Assembly: GCA_945874455.1 (NCBI GenBank)
Contig: CAMCHO010000021.1
Coordinates: 1-40,274 of the forward strand
Source: Opitutus sp. GAS368
GTDB lineage: Bacteria; Verrucomicrobiota; Verrucomicrobiia; Opitutales; Opitutaceae
Length of the DNA: 40,274 nt
Reading direction: 5' to 3'
The notes under the pieces: model-generated
Databases searched by the model: none
What the model saw: the letters and a program-made list of their open reading frames with translations, nothing else
What the model was told of the DNA's origin: nothing
Position numbers and translations under genes: made by a program
Shown: positions 1 to 7,686 of the stretch, piece after piece
How the letters are laid out: every line of letters starts with the position of its first letter
How positions within the stretch are numbered: position 1 is the first letter of the stretch

Positions 1-1091
1 CACCGCCCCATCCCCTCGCCCCCATCCACGGCCGCGGCGCGCACACCCATCCGCCCAACCGTTTCGAACCGCTCCTCCTCACGCCCGACCCCGACTATCT
101 CGCCTCGCTCTCCTCCGACCCTGATGGCGCCGACGCCGCGCGCCCGCACCCGCGCACGCAGTTTTTTGTCGATGGCACCGAATCCCTGCTCACGAAAAAC
201 GACAGCCCCGACATCCCGTTCACCGTCGGTCTCAATCCCTACCGCGGCTGCGAACACGGTTGCGCCTACTGCTTCGCCCGCCCCTCCCACGAGTATCTTG
301 GCTGGAGCAGCGGCCTCGATTTCGAAACGAAGATCATGGTGAAAACTCGCGCGCCCGCACTCCTCCGCGCCGAACTTTCGTCTCCGCGCTGGACACCGCA
401 AAATATCGCGATGAGCGGTGTCACCGACTGCTATCAACCCGCCGAACGCCACTTTCGCGTCACCCGCGGCTGCCTCGCGGTCTGCGTCGAATTTCGCCAG
501 CCCATCTCCATCGTCACCAAAAACGCCCTCGTCACCCGCGATCGCGACCTCCTCGCCGAACTCGCCCGCCACCAAGCCGCCGCCGTCTACGTTTCCATCA
601 CGACCCTCGACACCGAGCTCGCCGGCAAACTCGAACCCCGCGCCTCCCGTCCCGCCGCTCGCCTCCGCGCTATCCGCGAGCTCACCGCCGCCGGCATTCC
701 GACCGGCGTCATGGTCGCGCCGATACTCCCCGGCCTCACCGACCACGAAATGCCCGCCATCCTCGCCGCCGCCGCCGGCGCCGGCGCCACCCGCGCCGGC
801 TATATCGTCCTCCGCCTGCCGCACGCCGTGAAAGACGTGTTTCTCCAATGGCTCGACGACCATGCACCGACCAAAAAGGCCCGCATCCTCGACCGCATCC
901 GCGAACTACGCGGCGGCCAGCTCAACGCCAGCGAATGGGTCACGCGCCTGCAGGGCGAAGGCATCTTCGCCGAGCAGATCCGCGCTCTCTTCCGCGCCAC
1001 CACGCGCCGCGCCGGACTGAACCAAGAGCACCACTCCCTCTCCACCGCCGCCTTCCGCCGCCCCGGCGGCGAGCAGTTGAGTCTCTTCTGA
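1..1091 (+). CDS. PA0069-family radical SAM protein (5' end outside window)
   Basis: The reading frame is open from the first bases and ends with TGA at 1089-1091, so the N-terminus lies upstream of the window. An uninterrupted frame starting at base 3 carries the radical SAM cluster motif CEHGCAYC (cysteine codons at 249, 261 and 270), which should bind a 4Fe-4S cluster and S-adenosylmethionine. The motif is preceded by NPYRGC and followed by FARPSHEYLGWSSGLDFE, the signature of the PA0069/Rv2578c group. The later part (IVTKNALVTRDRDLL, SITTLD, GVMVAPILPGLTD) matches the TIM-barrel half of that group. The substrate is not known for the family. The protein ends in the short tail GGEQLSLF. It is followed on the same strand by yedK, about 100 bases away. 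Confidence 0.93.
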   Translation, partial: PPHPLAPIHGRGAHTHPPNRFEPLLLTPDPDYLASLSSDPDGADAARPHPRTQFFVDGTESLLTKNDSPDIPFTVGLNPYRGCEHGCAYCFARPSHEYLGWSSGLDFETKIMVKTRAPALLRAELSSPRWTPQNIAMSGVTDCYQPAERHFRVTRGCLAVCVEFRQPISIVTKNALVTRDRDLLAELARHQAAAVYVSITTLDTELAGKLEPRASRPAARLRAIRELTAAGIPTGVMVAPILPGLTDHEMPAILAAAAGAGATRAGYIVLRLPHAVKDVFLQWLDDHAPTKKARILDRIRELRGGQLNASEWVTRLQGEGIFAEQIRALFRATTRRAGLNQEHHSLSTAAFRRPGGEQLSLF

Positions 1092-1143
1092 GTCCCGCGG
1101 CATCCTCCCCGTCTGAGGTTTGCTGTTGCTCTCAGCGCCCTGC

Positions 1144-1180
1144 TTTCACTCTCACTTTCACTTTCACTCTCACTTTCACT
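1144..1180. repeat. Hexanucleotide tandem repeat (TTTCAC/TCTCAC, six units)
   Basis: Six consecutive 6-base units lie in the gap before yedK: TTTCAC, TCTCAC, TTTCAC, TTTCAC, TCTCAC, TTTCAC, then a T. The array ends 13 bases before the yedK ATG. Simple tandem repeats at this position can change length by slippage and alter spacing of expression signals, but nothing else here shows phase variation. Confidence 0.85.
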
Positions 1181-1193
1181 GCAACCTTCCCCG

Positions 1194-1913
1194 ATGTGCA
1201 CCCGCTACGTTCTCCGTGAGCAACACTACCGCGACATCCTCGCACGCCTCGGGATCGCCGCACCCGCCGAGTACGCCTCGCGCTACAATATCGCGCCCAA
1301 CACCGCGATCCCCGTTGTCCGCCGCCTGCCGCAATCGGCCGCCAACGAAGCCGCCCTGCTTCGCTGGGGCCTCGTCCCCTCGTGGGCAAAATCCGCCGAC
1401 GGCCCGCCGCTCGTCAACGCCCGCGCCGATACCGTCGCCGTCAAACCCTCCTTCCGCGACGCCCTCCGCACGCGGCGCTGCGTCATCCCCGCCTCCGGTT
1501 TTTACGAATGGGAAACCATCGGCCGCACCAAAAAGCCCTGGCTCTTCCGCCTCAACGACGACTCCCCGTTCGGCTTCGCCGGCCTCTGGGACACGTGGCA
1601 CGCTCCCGACGGTACGACGCGTGAGACCTGCGCCTTCATCACCGGTGAGCCCAACGAGCTCATGCGCCCCATCCACAACCGCATGCCCGTGATCCTCACC
1701 GCCGCCACCTTCGAAGCCTGGCTTGATCCGGCCCTCAGCGAACCCGCCCAGCTCGCCCCGCTCCTCGGCATCCCGCCCGTGGACACGGTCACAACATTCG
1801 CCGTCAGCACGTACGTCAGCAACGTCCGCCACGAGGGCCCCGGCTGCCTCGCCCCCGCCTCCGCCGACCACGCTGCCACCGACTCCGGCTCGCAACTCTC
1901 CCTCGGATTCTAG
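1194..1913 (+). CDS. yedK: SOS response-associated peptidase / abasic-site crosslinking protein (SRAP, HMCES family)
   Basis: This 239-residue protein begins MCTRYVL. In SRAP proteins Cys2, exposed after Met removal, forms a thiazolidine crosslink with abasic sites in single-stranded DNA and shields them. The other active-site residues are present: Asn75 in LVNARADT, Glu106 in SGFYEWE and His161 in HNRMPVIL. The typical blocks RWGLVPSW and FAGLWDTW also occur, and the length is normal for the family. The ATG at 1194 is fixed by the need for Cys at position 2. It sits just after a tandem hexamer repeat. The gene downstream starts about 60 bases after its stop on the same strand. Confidence 0.97.
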   Translation: MCTRYVLREQHYRDILARLGIAAPAEYASRYNIAPNTAIPVVRRLPQSAANEAALLRWGLVPSWAKSADGPPLVNARADTVAVKPSFRDALRTRRCVIPASGFYEWETIGRTKKPWLFRLNDDSPFGFAGLWDTWHAPDGTTRETCAFITGEPNELMRPIHNRMPVILTAATFEAWLDPALSEPAQLAPLLGIPPVDTVTTFAVSTYVSNVRHEGPGCLAPASADHAATDSGSQLSLGF

Positions 1914-1971
1914 TTTTCGGCGAACCGCCTTGTCCGCCGCCGGTCCGTCTGCGATCACCTCTCGATCTCCC

Positions 1972-3120
1972 TTGAATCTTCTCGACCGCCACATTTTCAA
2001 AAGCGTGCTGTTCACCTGCGCGGCGTCGGTCGGCCTCTTCGCCTTCGTGATGATTCTGGGCAACGCCGTCAAAGACCTGCTCGGCTACGTGCTCGCCGAC
2101 CAACTCTCGCTCGGCACCTTCGCCCGGCTCGTCGGTCTGCTGGTGCCGTTCGTCGTCTCGTTCGCGTTACCCATGGGCATGCTCACCGGCGTGCTCCTCA
2201 CGCTCGGCCGCCTCTCCGCTGACAGCGAGATCACCGCCATGCGCGCCTCCGGCCTCAGTCTGTTCCGCATCGCCCGGCCCGTTTTCATCATCGGCATCCT
2301 CGGCACCGCCCTCGGCCTTTACATTAACTTCGATTCCATGCCACGCGCCCGCGTGCAATACCACCGGGAACTCGACGAGGCCATCCGCACCAACCCGCTC
2401 GCCGCCATCGTCCCGAAAACGTTCATCCGCGATTTTCCGCGCATGGTCATCTACGTCGGAGAGAAATACGGCACGGTACTGCGCGACGTCTGGATCTGGA
2501 AACTCGACGGCGAACGCCGCGTCACCGAATTTGTCCGCGCCTCCTCCGGCCGAGTCGACTACGACCCGACGACGAACGAAATCGTCGCACGACTGTCCTC
2601 AGCCGTAGTCGAGAAACGTTACACCAAGGATCCGGAAAAATTCACCGAAGAAGATTCCGGTCTTGGGTTAGTCGGGGAAACCGAAGCGATCCGTTTTTCC
2701 CTCGACCGACTTTACAACCGCGGGAACGCCCGTGGCCAAAAATTGAAGTGGATGACCTTCGAGGAACTTCAGGTTGAGCTCGGCAAGGTCGCCGCGGAAC
2801 CGATCGTGCCCGGCAAAGCAAAGGAGCACGCGCGGGCGGAGATGAAGGTCCGCCTGACGATTCAAGAAAAATATACGCTCTCGCTCTCCGTCCTCGCCTT
2901 CGCGCTCATCGGCGTCCCCCTCGGCATTCGTGTTTCACGCCGCGAGACGAGCGCGAACCTCGGCTTAGCCGTCGGCCTCGCGCTCGGCTACTATGTCCTC
3001 ACCGTCATGGTCGGCTGGCTCGACCGCCACCCCGAATACCACCCCGACGTCCTGCTCTGGCTACCCAACGTGATTTTCCTCTCGCTCGGCGTCTGGCTCT
3101 TCCGTCGCATCGAAAAGTAG
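1972..3120 (+). CDS. lptG: LptF/LptG-family permease (YjgP/YjgQ)
   Basis: The product is an inner-membrane permease subunit of the lipopolysaccharide export machine LptB2FG. The layout fits the family: about three hydrophobic segments at the N-terminus (from LLDRHIFKSVLFTCAASVG through LPMGMLTGVLLTLGRLSADSE), a soluble periplasmic middle, then about three more near the C-terminus (YTLSLSVLAFALIGVPLGI onwards). The block GRLSADSEITAMRASGLS is the conserved coupling-helix region that contacts LptB. No ATG fits the start. TTG at 1972 gives a 382-residue protein starting just before LLDRH; TTG at 1930 is the alternative. I cannot separate LptF from LptG by eye, and the partner permease is not in the window. 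The gene converges with arnD. Confidence 0.9.
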   Translation: MNLLDRHIFKSVLFTCAASVGLFAFVMILGNAVKDLLGYVLADQLSLGTFARLVGLLVPFVVSFALPMGMLTGVLLTLGRLSADSEITAMRASGLSLFRIARPVFIIGILGTALGLYINFDSMPRARVQYHRELDEAIRTNPLAAIVPKTFIRDFPRMVIYVGEKYGTVLRDVWIWKLDGERRVTEFVRASSGRVDYDPTTNEIVARLSSAVVEKRYTKDPEKFTEEDSGLGLVGETEAIRFSLDRLYNRGNARGQKLKWMTFEELQVELGKVAAEPIVPGKAKEHARAEMKVRLTIQEKYTLSLSVLAFALIGVPLGIRVSRRETSANLGLAVGLALGYYVLTVMVGWLDRHPEYHPDVLLWLPNVIFLSLGVWLFRRIEK

Positions 3121-3189
3121 CGCGGGCTTCCGTCTGCCTTCACTGCAAATGGGCGGCGCGCGACGCAGCGAACTGAAGTCCATCCGGCC

Positions 3190-4092
3190 TCACGCCGCCT
3201 GCACCGCGACAACGCCCGAGCGTCCGTCGATCGCCCCCATCACTTGGTCACGCACCGGGATCGCCGCCCGGTTGGCCAACAGTTCGCGCGCATAGTCGTC
3301 CATCCGAATAAACTCCACGCCCGCCAAATTACAGGCCGCCAAAAAATTCTGAAACAGTCCCCTGCGCCCCATACCCTCGATCTCCGCATGCAAAGTGAAC
3401 ACCTGCGTGCGCGCCGCATCCGCCTTCATCAGGCCCAGATAGTGCGCGACGATTGTGTGGTCCGGATATTCCGGCCGCCCCATCAGCTCGTCGAACGTCG
3501 GCAGCGTGCTCGGAATCTCCAACGTCTTGAACGTTTTTCCGCCGATGCGCGGGAAAAACGGCCCGCCGCCCCGCGTGTCGCTCACATAGAGAAAATTGGC
3601 GTCGTCGTAGACTTCCCGGCTCTTCGCAGTGCTCTGCCAGCCCGGCGCGCCAGCCGTTCGCGCTTCGACGCCAAAAACCCGCAGAAATTCCGCCCGCGCC
3701 GCGACCAGCTCTGCGCGCACTTCCGCGAGCGACATCCGTTCCAAATAGTCCTGCCAGCGATAGTGATTGTGACAGTGGATGCCGACCTCGTAACCCGCGT
3801 CGCGCACGCTCCGCATCACGTCGGTATTCCGCCGCCCAATATGCGGCGCCGGGAGCAGCGTGCCGTTGAGCAACGTGCGCAGTCCATAAATCTGCACGAC
3901 ACTCGTACGACTCACTTTCTTGAAAAAACCGGGCCGAAACACGCGGCTGATCGCCCGGCCCGTCTGATCCGGCCCGAGTGAAAACAAAAAACACGCCGAT
4001 GCCCCAACCTCCGCCAAATCAGACAAGAGATTCGGCACGCCCTCGCGCGTGCCGCGGTCAGTATCAACATCAACTTTGAGGACAAGACGCAT
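3190..4092 (-). CDS. arnD: ArnD, 4-deoxy-4-formamido-L-arabinose-phosphoundecaprenol deformylase
   Basis: This 300-residue member of the polysaccharide deacetylase (NodB) fold removes the formyl group from the undecaprenyl-linked Ara4FN to give undecaprenyl phosphate-L-Ara4N, the donor for lipid A modification. The N-terminus LVLKVDVDTDRGTREGVPNL is the ArnD form of the first metal-binding motif, with VDVDT and GTREG; a His-rich metal motif follows in YEVGIHCHNHYRWQ. Later blocks SLGPDQTGR and TIVAHYLGL also fit ArnD. It is the last gene of the arn operon, transcribed toward the convergent lptG. The 88-base gap before it holds a REP-like inverted pair. Confidence 0.93.
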   Translation of the reverse strand: MRLVLKVDVDTDRGTREGVPNLLSDLAEVGASACFLFSLGPDQTGRAISRVFRPGFFKKVSRTSVVQIYGLRTLLNGTLLPAPHIGRRNTDVMRSVRDAGYEVGIHCHNHYRWQDYLERMSLAEVRAELVAARAEFLRVFGVEARTAGAPGWQSTAKSREVYDDANFLYVSDTRGGGPFFPRIGGKTFKTLEIPSTLPTFDELMGRPEYPDHTIVAHYLGLMKADAARTQVFTLHAEIEGMGRRGLFQNFLAACNLAGVEFIRMDDYARELLANRAAIPVRDQVMGAIDGRSGVVAVQAA

Positions 4093-4101
4093 GGATTTGG
4101 A

Positions 4102-4169
4102 GGTAGGAGCCTGGTGGCGGGCGATGGAAAATCATCTGGACGCGGATCGCCCGCCAGCGGGCTCCTGCC
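4102..4169. repeat. REPIN-like pair of inverted REP palindromes
   Basis: Two 24-base arms face each other, at 4102-4125 (beginning GGTAGGAGCCTGG, ending GCGGGCGAT) and at 4146-4169 (beginning ATCGCCCGCC, ending GCTCCTGCC). The second arm, read in reverse, matches the first at all but three positions. Each arm has its own internal palindrome; that of the second is GCCCGC-CA-GCGGGC. The GTAGGAGC...GCGAT frame resembles the REP sequences of Pseudomonas that are mobilised by RAYT transposases. The pair fills most of the gap between the decarboxylase gene and arnD. A RAYT gene is not in the window. Confidence 0.75.
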
Positions 4170-4180
4170 TCGCGGCTCAC

Positions 4181-5218
4181 TCACTCCAGCTGATAATCCT
4201 TGTGCGCGAGGTGATAATCCAGCGTCAGCGTGATCGCCTTCTTCAATCCCACCTTCGGCGTCCACCCGAGGTGTTTCTTCGCCGCCGCGATCGAGGGCAC
4301 GCGCTTCTGGATATCCTGATAATATTTCCCGAAATATTTTCCCGACGGCACGACCACCGTCTTGGCCGCCTGCACATGCTCCGCGTAGTCCGGATAATCC
4401 TTGAACGCCGTGATGATCATCTTCGCGAGCTCCGCCACGCTCACGTCGTTGCTCGGATTGCCGATGTTGAAAATCTGCCGTGAAGCACAGCCGTTTTTAT
4501 TCTCAATAATGCGCAGCAGCGCGTCGACGCCGTCATCGATGAAGGTAAATGAACGGCTCTGTTTGCCACCGTCCACGAGCTGCAGCGGCTTCTTGAAAAT
4601 CACGTTCGAGATAAACTGCGTAAACAACCGCGAGCTGCCCTCCTTCGGCTCCATCACATCGTCGAGCTGCGGCCCAATCCAGTTGAAGGGACGGAACAGC
4701 GTGTAATCCACGTTGTCGCGCACGCCATAGGCATAAATCACGCGGTCCAGCAGCTGCTTCGAGCACGCGTAGATCCAGCGCTGCCGCTCGATCGGTCCGT
4801 AGACGAGACTCGTCGTTGCTTCGTCGAGCTTGGCGTCCGCGCTCATGCCGTAGACTTCGGAGGTGGACGGAAAGATAATGCGTTTCTTGTATTTCGCGCA
4901 ATAGCGGACGACCGCGAGGTTAGCCTCGAAATCGAGTTCGAAGACGCGCAACGGGTCCTTCACATATTGGATCGGGTTTGCGATGGCGACCAGCGGAATG
5001 ACCGCGTCGCATTTCTTCACGTGATACTCGATATACTCCTTGTTGATCGTGATATCGCCCTCGACGAACTTGAAGCGCGGATTACCCAAGCTGTCTTCCA
5101 ATTTATGGGAGCCAATATCCATGCCGTAGACCGCCCAATCTTTCTGTTTGAGAATGGCCCGCGTGAGCGAGCTGCCGATGAATCCGTTGGCGCCGAGAAT
5201 GAGAACTTTAAGAGGCAT
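4181..5218 (-). CDS. arnA: UDP-glucuronate oxidative decarboxylase (stand-alone ArnA C-terminal domain)
   Basis: This 345-residue short-chain dehydrogenase/epimerase-fold protein is the equivalent of the ArnA dehydrogenase domain, which oxidises UDP-glucuronate at C4 with NAD+ and releases CO2 to give UDP-Ara4O. It starts MPLKVLILGANGFIGSSL with the GxxGxxG NAD motif. The catalytic region PSTSEVYGMSAD and RWIYACSKQLLDRVIYAYG follows ArnA closely, including Ser/Glu of STSE and the YxxSK tyrosine and lysine. The decarboxylation arginine of ArnA has a counterpart in QKRVPSI. The ATG at 5218 was chosen because homology starts there; a longer frame adds 32 unrelated residues. In enterobacteria this domain is fused to the formyltransferase; here the two are separate neighbouring genes. 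Confidence 0.93.
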   Translation of the reverse strand: MPLKVLILGANGFIGSSLTRAILKQKDWAVYGMDIGSHKLEDSLGNPRFKFVEGDITINKEYIEYHVKKCDAVIPLVAIANPIQYVKDPLRVFELDFEANLAVVRYCAKYKKRIIFPSTSEVYGMSADAKLDEATTSLVYGPIERQRWIYACSKQLLDRVIYAYGVRDNVDYTLFRPFNWIGPQLDDVMEPKEGSSRLFTQFISNVIFKKPLQLVDGGKQSRSFTFIDDGVDALLRIIENKNGCASRQIFNIGNPSNDVSVAELAKMIITAFKDYPDYAEHVQAAKTVVVPSGKYFGKYYQDIQKRVPSIAAAKKHLGWTPKVGLKKAITLTLDYHLAHKDYQLE

Positions 5219-5259
5219 GAGGTAAGATTTGAACCTGAACTTGGAAGGAAACGTTTCGA

Positions 5260-6183
5260 CTAGGCGAGCCTTTGTCCGGCTTGCCAGTCCGCCGGCGCCG
5301 TCCCGCCCCGCCACTCCGTCTTCGTCAATTCGATCGCTCCATCACCCGTCGCCACAACCAGCGGAACGAGCGACAACACCGCTCCCGCCGCCGCCGCCCG
5401 GCCCGCCATCGCGTGCGCCGCCGGCGTATCCATCTCCGCCCACCATACCATCAAACGCGCCTCACCGATCTCCGTGAACGCCCCGGGGTACGGATCCGTC
5501 ACCGCGCGGATCACATTGAAAATCTGCCGCGAGGTCTGCGTCCAAACAATCCGCCCGTCCTCAGGTTTTCTCCCGCCAAAATAGCTCGCCTGAGCCTCGT
5601 CCTGCGGCGTTTCCGTCGCCAGGCCGGCGAGCAGCGCATCGAGCTGCCGAGCGAGCACGCGACGCGCGCAGGGCAGCACTTTGCGAAACGCCTGCTCCGC
5701 AGTGTCGCGCGGGCCGATGTCCGCGCCGTCCTGATCGACGATCGCGCCCGCGTCGGCCGACTTCACCATGCGGTGCAGCGTCATGCCGATGCGCGCTTCG
5801 CCGTGGAGCACCGCCCAATTGATGGGCGCGCGACCGCGGTATTTCGGCAAAAGCGAACCGTGCAGGTTCCACGCTCCGAGCGGCGGGAGGGCGAGGAGCT
5901 TGGTCCCAATCATGTGCCGGTAGTAAACCGATAGAATCAGATCGGGCCGGAGCGCCGCGATTTTCTCCCGCCACTCAGGAGTGTTGACCGACTCCGGCGT
6001 GAAAACAGGAATTCCTTTTTCGCGGGCAGCCACCGCCGGCGTCTTGAACCAGATCTTCTCGTGGGGATTATCTTCGTGGGTGATGAGCGCCACGACGTGG
6101 TCTCCGCGCTCCAAGAGCAGTGACAAACACGAATAGCCGACTTCGCTGTAACCGAAAAACAGAATGCGGGGCTTGGCGCTCAC
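5260..6183 (-). CDS. arnA: UDP-4-amino-4-deoxy-L-arabinose formyltransferase (stand-alone ArnA N-terminal domain)
   Basis: This 307-residue protein corresponds to the formyltransferase half of ArnA, which uses N10-formyltetrahydrofolate to formylate UDP-L-Ara4N. It starts with a Rossmann strand (ILFFGYSEVGYSCLSLLL). The catalytic triad of the family is visible: Asn and His in WNLHGSLLPKYRGRAPINW and Asp in KSADAGAIVDQ. A C-terminal OB-like half follows (PEDGRIVWTQ, AVTDPYPGAF). The start is GTG at 6183, and this GTG overlaps the TGA stop of the upstream antitoxin gene by GTGA, so the two are probably translationally coupled. The decarboxylase gene follows 41 bases after its stop. Confidence 0.93.
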   Translation of the reverse strand: MSAKPRILFFGYSEVGYSCLSLLLERGDHVVALITHEDNPHEKIWFKTPAVAAREKGIPVFTPESVNTPEWREKIAALRPDLILSVYYRHMIGTKLLALPPLGAWNLHGSLLPKYRGRAPINWAVLHGEARIGMTLHRMVKSADAGAIVDQDGADIGPRDTAEQAFRKVLPCARRVLARQLDALLAGLATETPQDEAQASYFGGRKPEDGRIVWTQTSRQIFNVIRAVTDPYPGAFTEIGEARLMVWWAEMDTPAAHAMAGRAAAAGAVLSLVPLVVATGDGAIELTKTEWRGGTAPADWQAGQRLA

Positions 6184-6389
6184 TTCACGGCAACCGCACC
6201 GGAACGCCGCGCCCCCGCGACCCGGCGATGCACGGCGGCCATCGGCAGCCGTTCGCCAGTATCTCTCGCACGGGCCTCCAAAACGGCGAGGTAGTCTTCC
6301 AAGTCCTCAGCTTCAGCCCGCACCTTGGCAAGCGCTCCGCGCTGCCGCTGAATCTGCGAGAGGGTTTCTTTTAGGGCGGGCTTATTCAT
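6180..6389 (-). CDS. Putative antitoxin of a RelE-type pair embedded in the arn operon
   Basis: This is a 69-residue acidic-then-basic small protein starting MNKPALKETLSQIQRQ. Residues from about 15 to 45 are rich in Ala, Glu, Leu and Arg (VRAEAEDLEDYLAVLEARAR) and should form a helix or coiled coil; the tail is basic. I do not recognise a named DNA-binding antitoxin fold. The call rests on position: the ATG at 6389 overlaps the end of the RelE-like gene by 8 bases, with AAGGA a few bases upstream as ribosome site. The order is toxin first, as in higBA. Its stop overlaps the GTG of the arn formyltransferase by four bases. It could instead be a small operon protein of another kind. Confidence 0.6.
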   Translation of the reverse strand: MNKPALKETLSQIQRQRGALAKVRAEAEDLEDYLAVLEARARDTGERLPMAAVHRRVAGARRSGAVAVK

Positions 6390-6633
6390 AGGCTTCCTTT
6401 CGATCACGGATGGTACGAATAACAACGGTTGATCCTTCGACTTCAAACAGAATCCTGAAATCCCCCGACCGAAGACGATAGACGTTGTCCGTGGCCTGCA
6501 GTTTTTTGATATCGCCAGTGAAGCCGTGCTGCAGACGCGAAATCTTAGTCGCGAGTTGCCGTTGAATCTTATCGGGAAACCTCAGCAACTCGGTCTGCGC
6601 CTGCTTGGTGTAAACGACGGCATAATTCGTGAT
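6382..6633 (-). CDS. RelE/ParE-family toxin, apparently with an ATC start
   Basis: The product matches the RelE/ParE fold, usually a ribosome-dependent mRNA endonuclease or gyrase poison: NYAVVYTKQAQTELLRFPD at the first strand and helix, then KLQATDNVYRLRSGDFRILF and VVIRTIRDRKEAY, the conserved beta-sheet with the RxGdxRi block. Homology begins at ITNYAVV. The frame has no ATG, GTG or TTG at that point; the codon for I is ATC at 6633-6631, giving an 83-residue protein of normal family length. A GAGGG run lies 11 bases upstream. Longer starts (GTG in SCVHAS or ATG at 6729) would add unrelated residues read out of frame inside the arnC gene. The arnC stop TAG ends at 6638, just ahead of this start. 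Confidence 0.8.
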   Translation of the reverse strand: MTNYAVVYTKQAQTELLRFPDKIQRQLATKISRLQHGFTGDIKKLQATDNVYRLRSGDFRILFEVEGSTVVIRTIRDRKEAYE

Positions 6634-6637
6634 CTCA

Positions 6638-7594
6638 CTAGGAACCCTCGCTCTTCGTCTCCAGCGTTTCCCGCACGTAGTAGCGCTGGCGTGCACGCAC
6701 GACTTGGTAGGTGCGGCCGACGTATTCACCGATCAGTCCGATGCCGATCATCGCCACGCTCAACAGGAAGAACAGAATCCCGAACAACGTGAAGATCCCT
6801 TCCGCTTCCGCCCCGAGGAAAAGCCGACGATAGGCCAAAATCAGTACGAGCAAGAAACTTCCGGCCGCACTCAGTCCGGCGAACATCGTGAAATACTGCA
6901 GCGGCGCCAAAGAGAAGCCCGTGATCAAATCGAAGTTCAGCCGAATCAGACTGTAGAACGAATAGTTCGACACACCCGCGTGCCGCTCTTCGTGCTTCAC
7001 ACCGACTTCCGCCGGATTGCCCGAGAAGCTGTAGGCGAGCGCGGGGATAAACGTATTAATCGCACCGCTCCTCACAATGGCCTCAACGATCTCACGCTTG
7101 TAGGCGCGGAGCATACACCCTTGGTCAGTCATTTCGATGCTCGTGGTTTTTTCGCGCACGAAGTTGATCAAGCGCGACGCGCAGGTGCGGAAGAGCGAAT
7201 CCTGGCGGTTGATCCGAAAGCCTCCCACGTAATCGTGCCCCGCAGCGATTTTTTCGAGTAGCTTGGGAATTTCCTCGGGCGGATTCTGCAGATCCGCATC
7301 CAAGGTCACGATCACCTCACCGCGCACCCGCTCAAACGCCGCCATGATCGCCATGTGCTGACCGTAGTTACTATTAAAATCAATCACCCGCGTCACGTCG
7401 GGTCGTGCCGCATGTTGTGCCTGCAATAATGCGAAGGAGCGATCCGCGCTACCATCGTTGGTGAAGACGATCTCGTAGCGCCGACCCAGCGCATCGAGCA
7501 CCGGATAGAGGCGCGCGAAGAGCGTGGGGAGATTCAACTCCTCATTGTAAACCGGGATGACAATCGAAAGCAGAATGGTCGGGGTGGCACTCAT
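6638..7594 (-). CDS. arnC: ArnC, undecaprenyl-phosphate 4-deoxy-4-formamido-L-arabinose transferase
   Basis: This 318-residue membrane-anchored GT2 glycosyltransferase transfers Ara4FN from UDP to undecaprenyl phosphate on the cytoplasmic face. The nucleotide-sugar site is visible as SIVIPVYNEELNLP at the start and LDADLQNPPEEIP, with its metal-binding DxD-type aspartates. The blocks GQHMAIMAAFE and TDQGCMLRAYKR are typical of ArnC and dolichol-phosphate-mannose synthase relatives. Two hydrophobic segments near the C-terminus (YFTMFAGLSAAGSFLLVLIL and FTLFGILFFLLSVAMIGIGL) anchor it. ATG at 7594 is preferred over a frame extension of 12 residues. The family alone could mean another polyprenyl-phosphate glycosyltransferase; the arn neighbours settle it. 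Confidence 0.92.
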   Translation of the reverse strand: MSATPTILLSIVIPVYNEELNLPTLFARLYPVLDALGRRYEIVFTNDGSADRSFALLQAQHAARPDVTRVIDFNSNYGQHMAIMAAFERVRGEVIVTLDADLQNPPEEIPKLLEKIAAGHDYVGGFRINRQDSLFRTCASRLINFVREKTTSIEMTDQGCMLRAYKREIVEAIVRSGAINTFIPALAYSFSGNPAEVGVKHEERHAGVSNYSFYSLIRLNFDLITGFSLAPLQYFTMFAGLSAAGSFLLVLILAYRRLFLGAEAEGIFTLFGILFFLLSVAMIGIGLIGEYVGRTYQVVRARQRYYVRETLETKSEGS

Positions 7595-7641
7595 GGAATA
7601 AGGCGTAGGGGCGTCGCTGGCCGCGCCCACTCAGGGCTTGA

Positions 7642-7665
7642 GGGAGGAGCCTGCTTGCAGGGGAT
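7642..7665. repeat. Single REP-like palindrome between arnB and arnC
   Basis: A 24-base element (GGGAGGAGCCTGCTTGCAGG followed by GGAT) has the perfect internal palindrome CCTGC-TT-GCAGG and the same GGAGC...GAT frame as the pair found between arnD and the decarboxylase gene. A second weaker hairpin (GGGGCG...CGCGCCC, one bulge) lies beside it at 7608-7628. Together they occupy much of the 92-base gap between arnB and arnC. Confidence 0.65.
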
Positions 7666-7686
7666 AGGTTGGCTTGGTCGGTGCCG

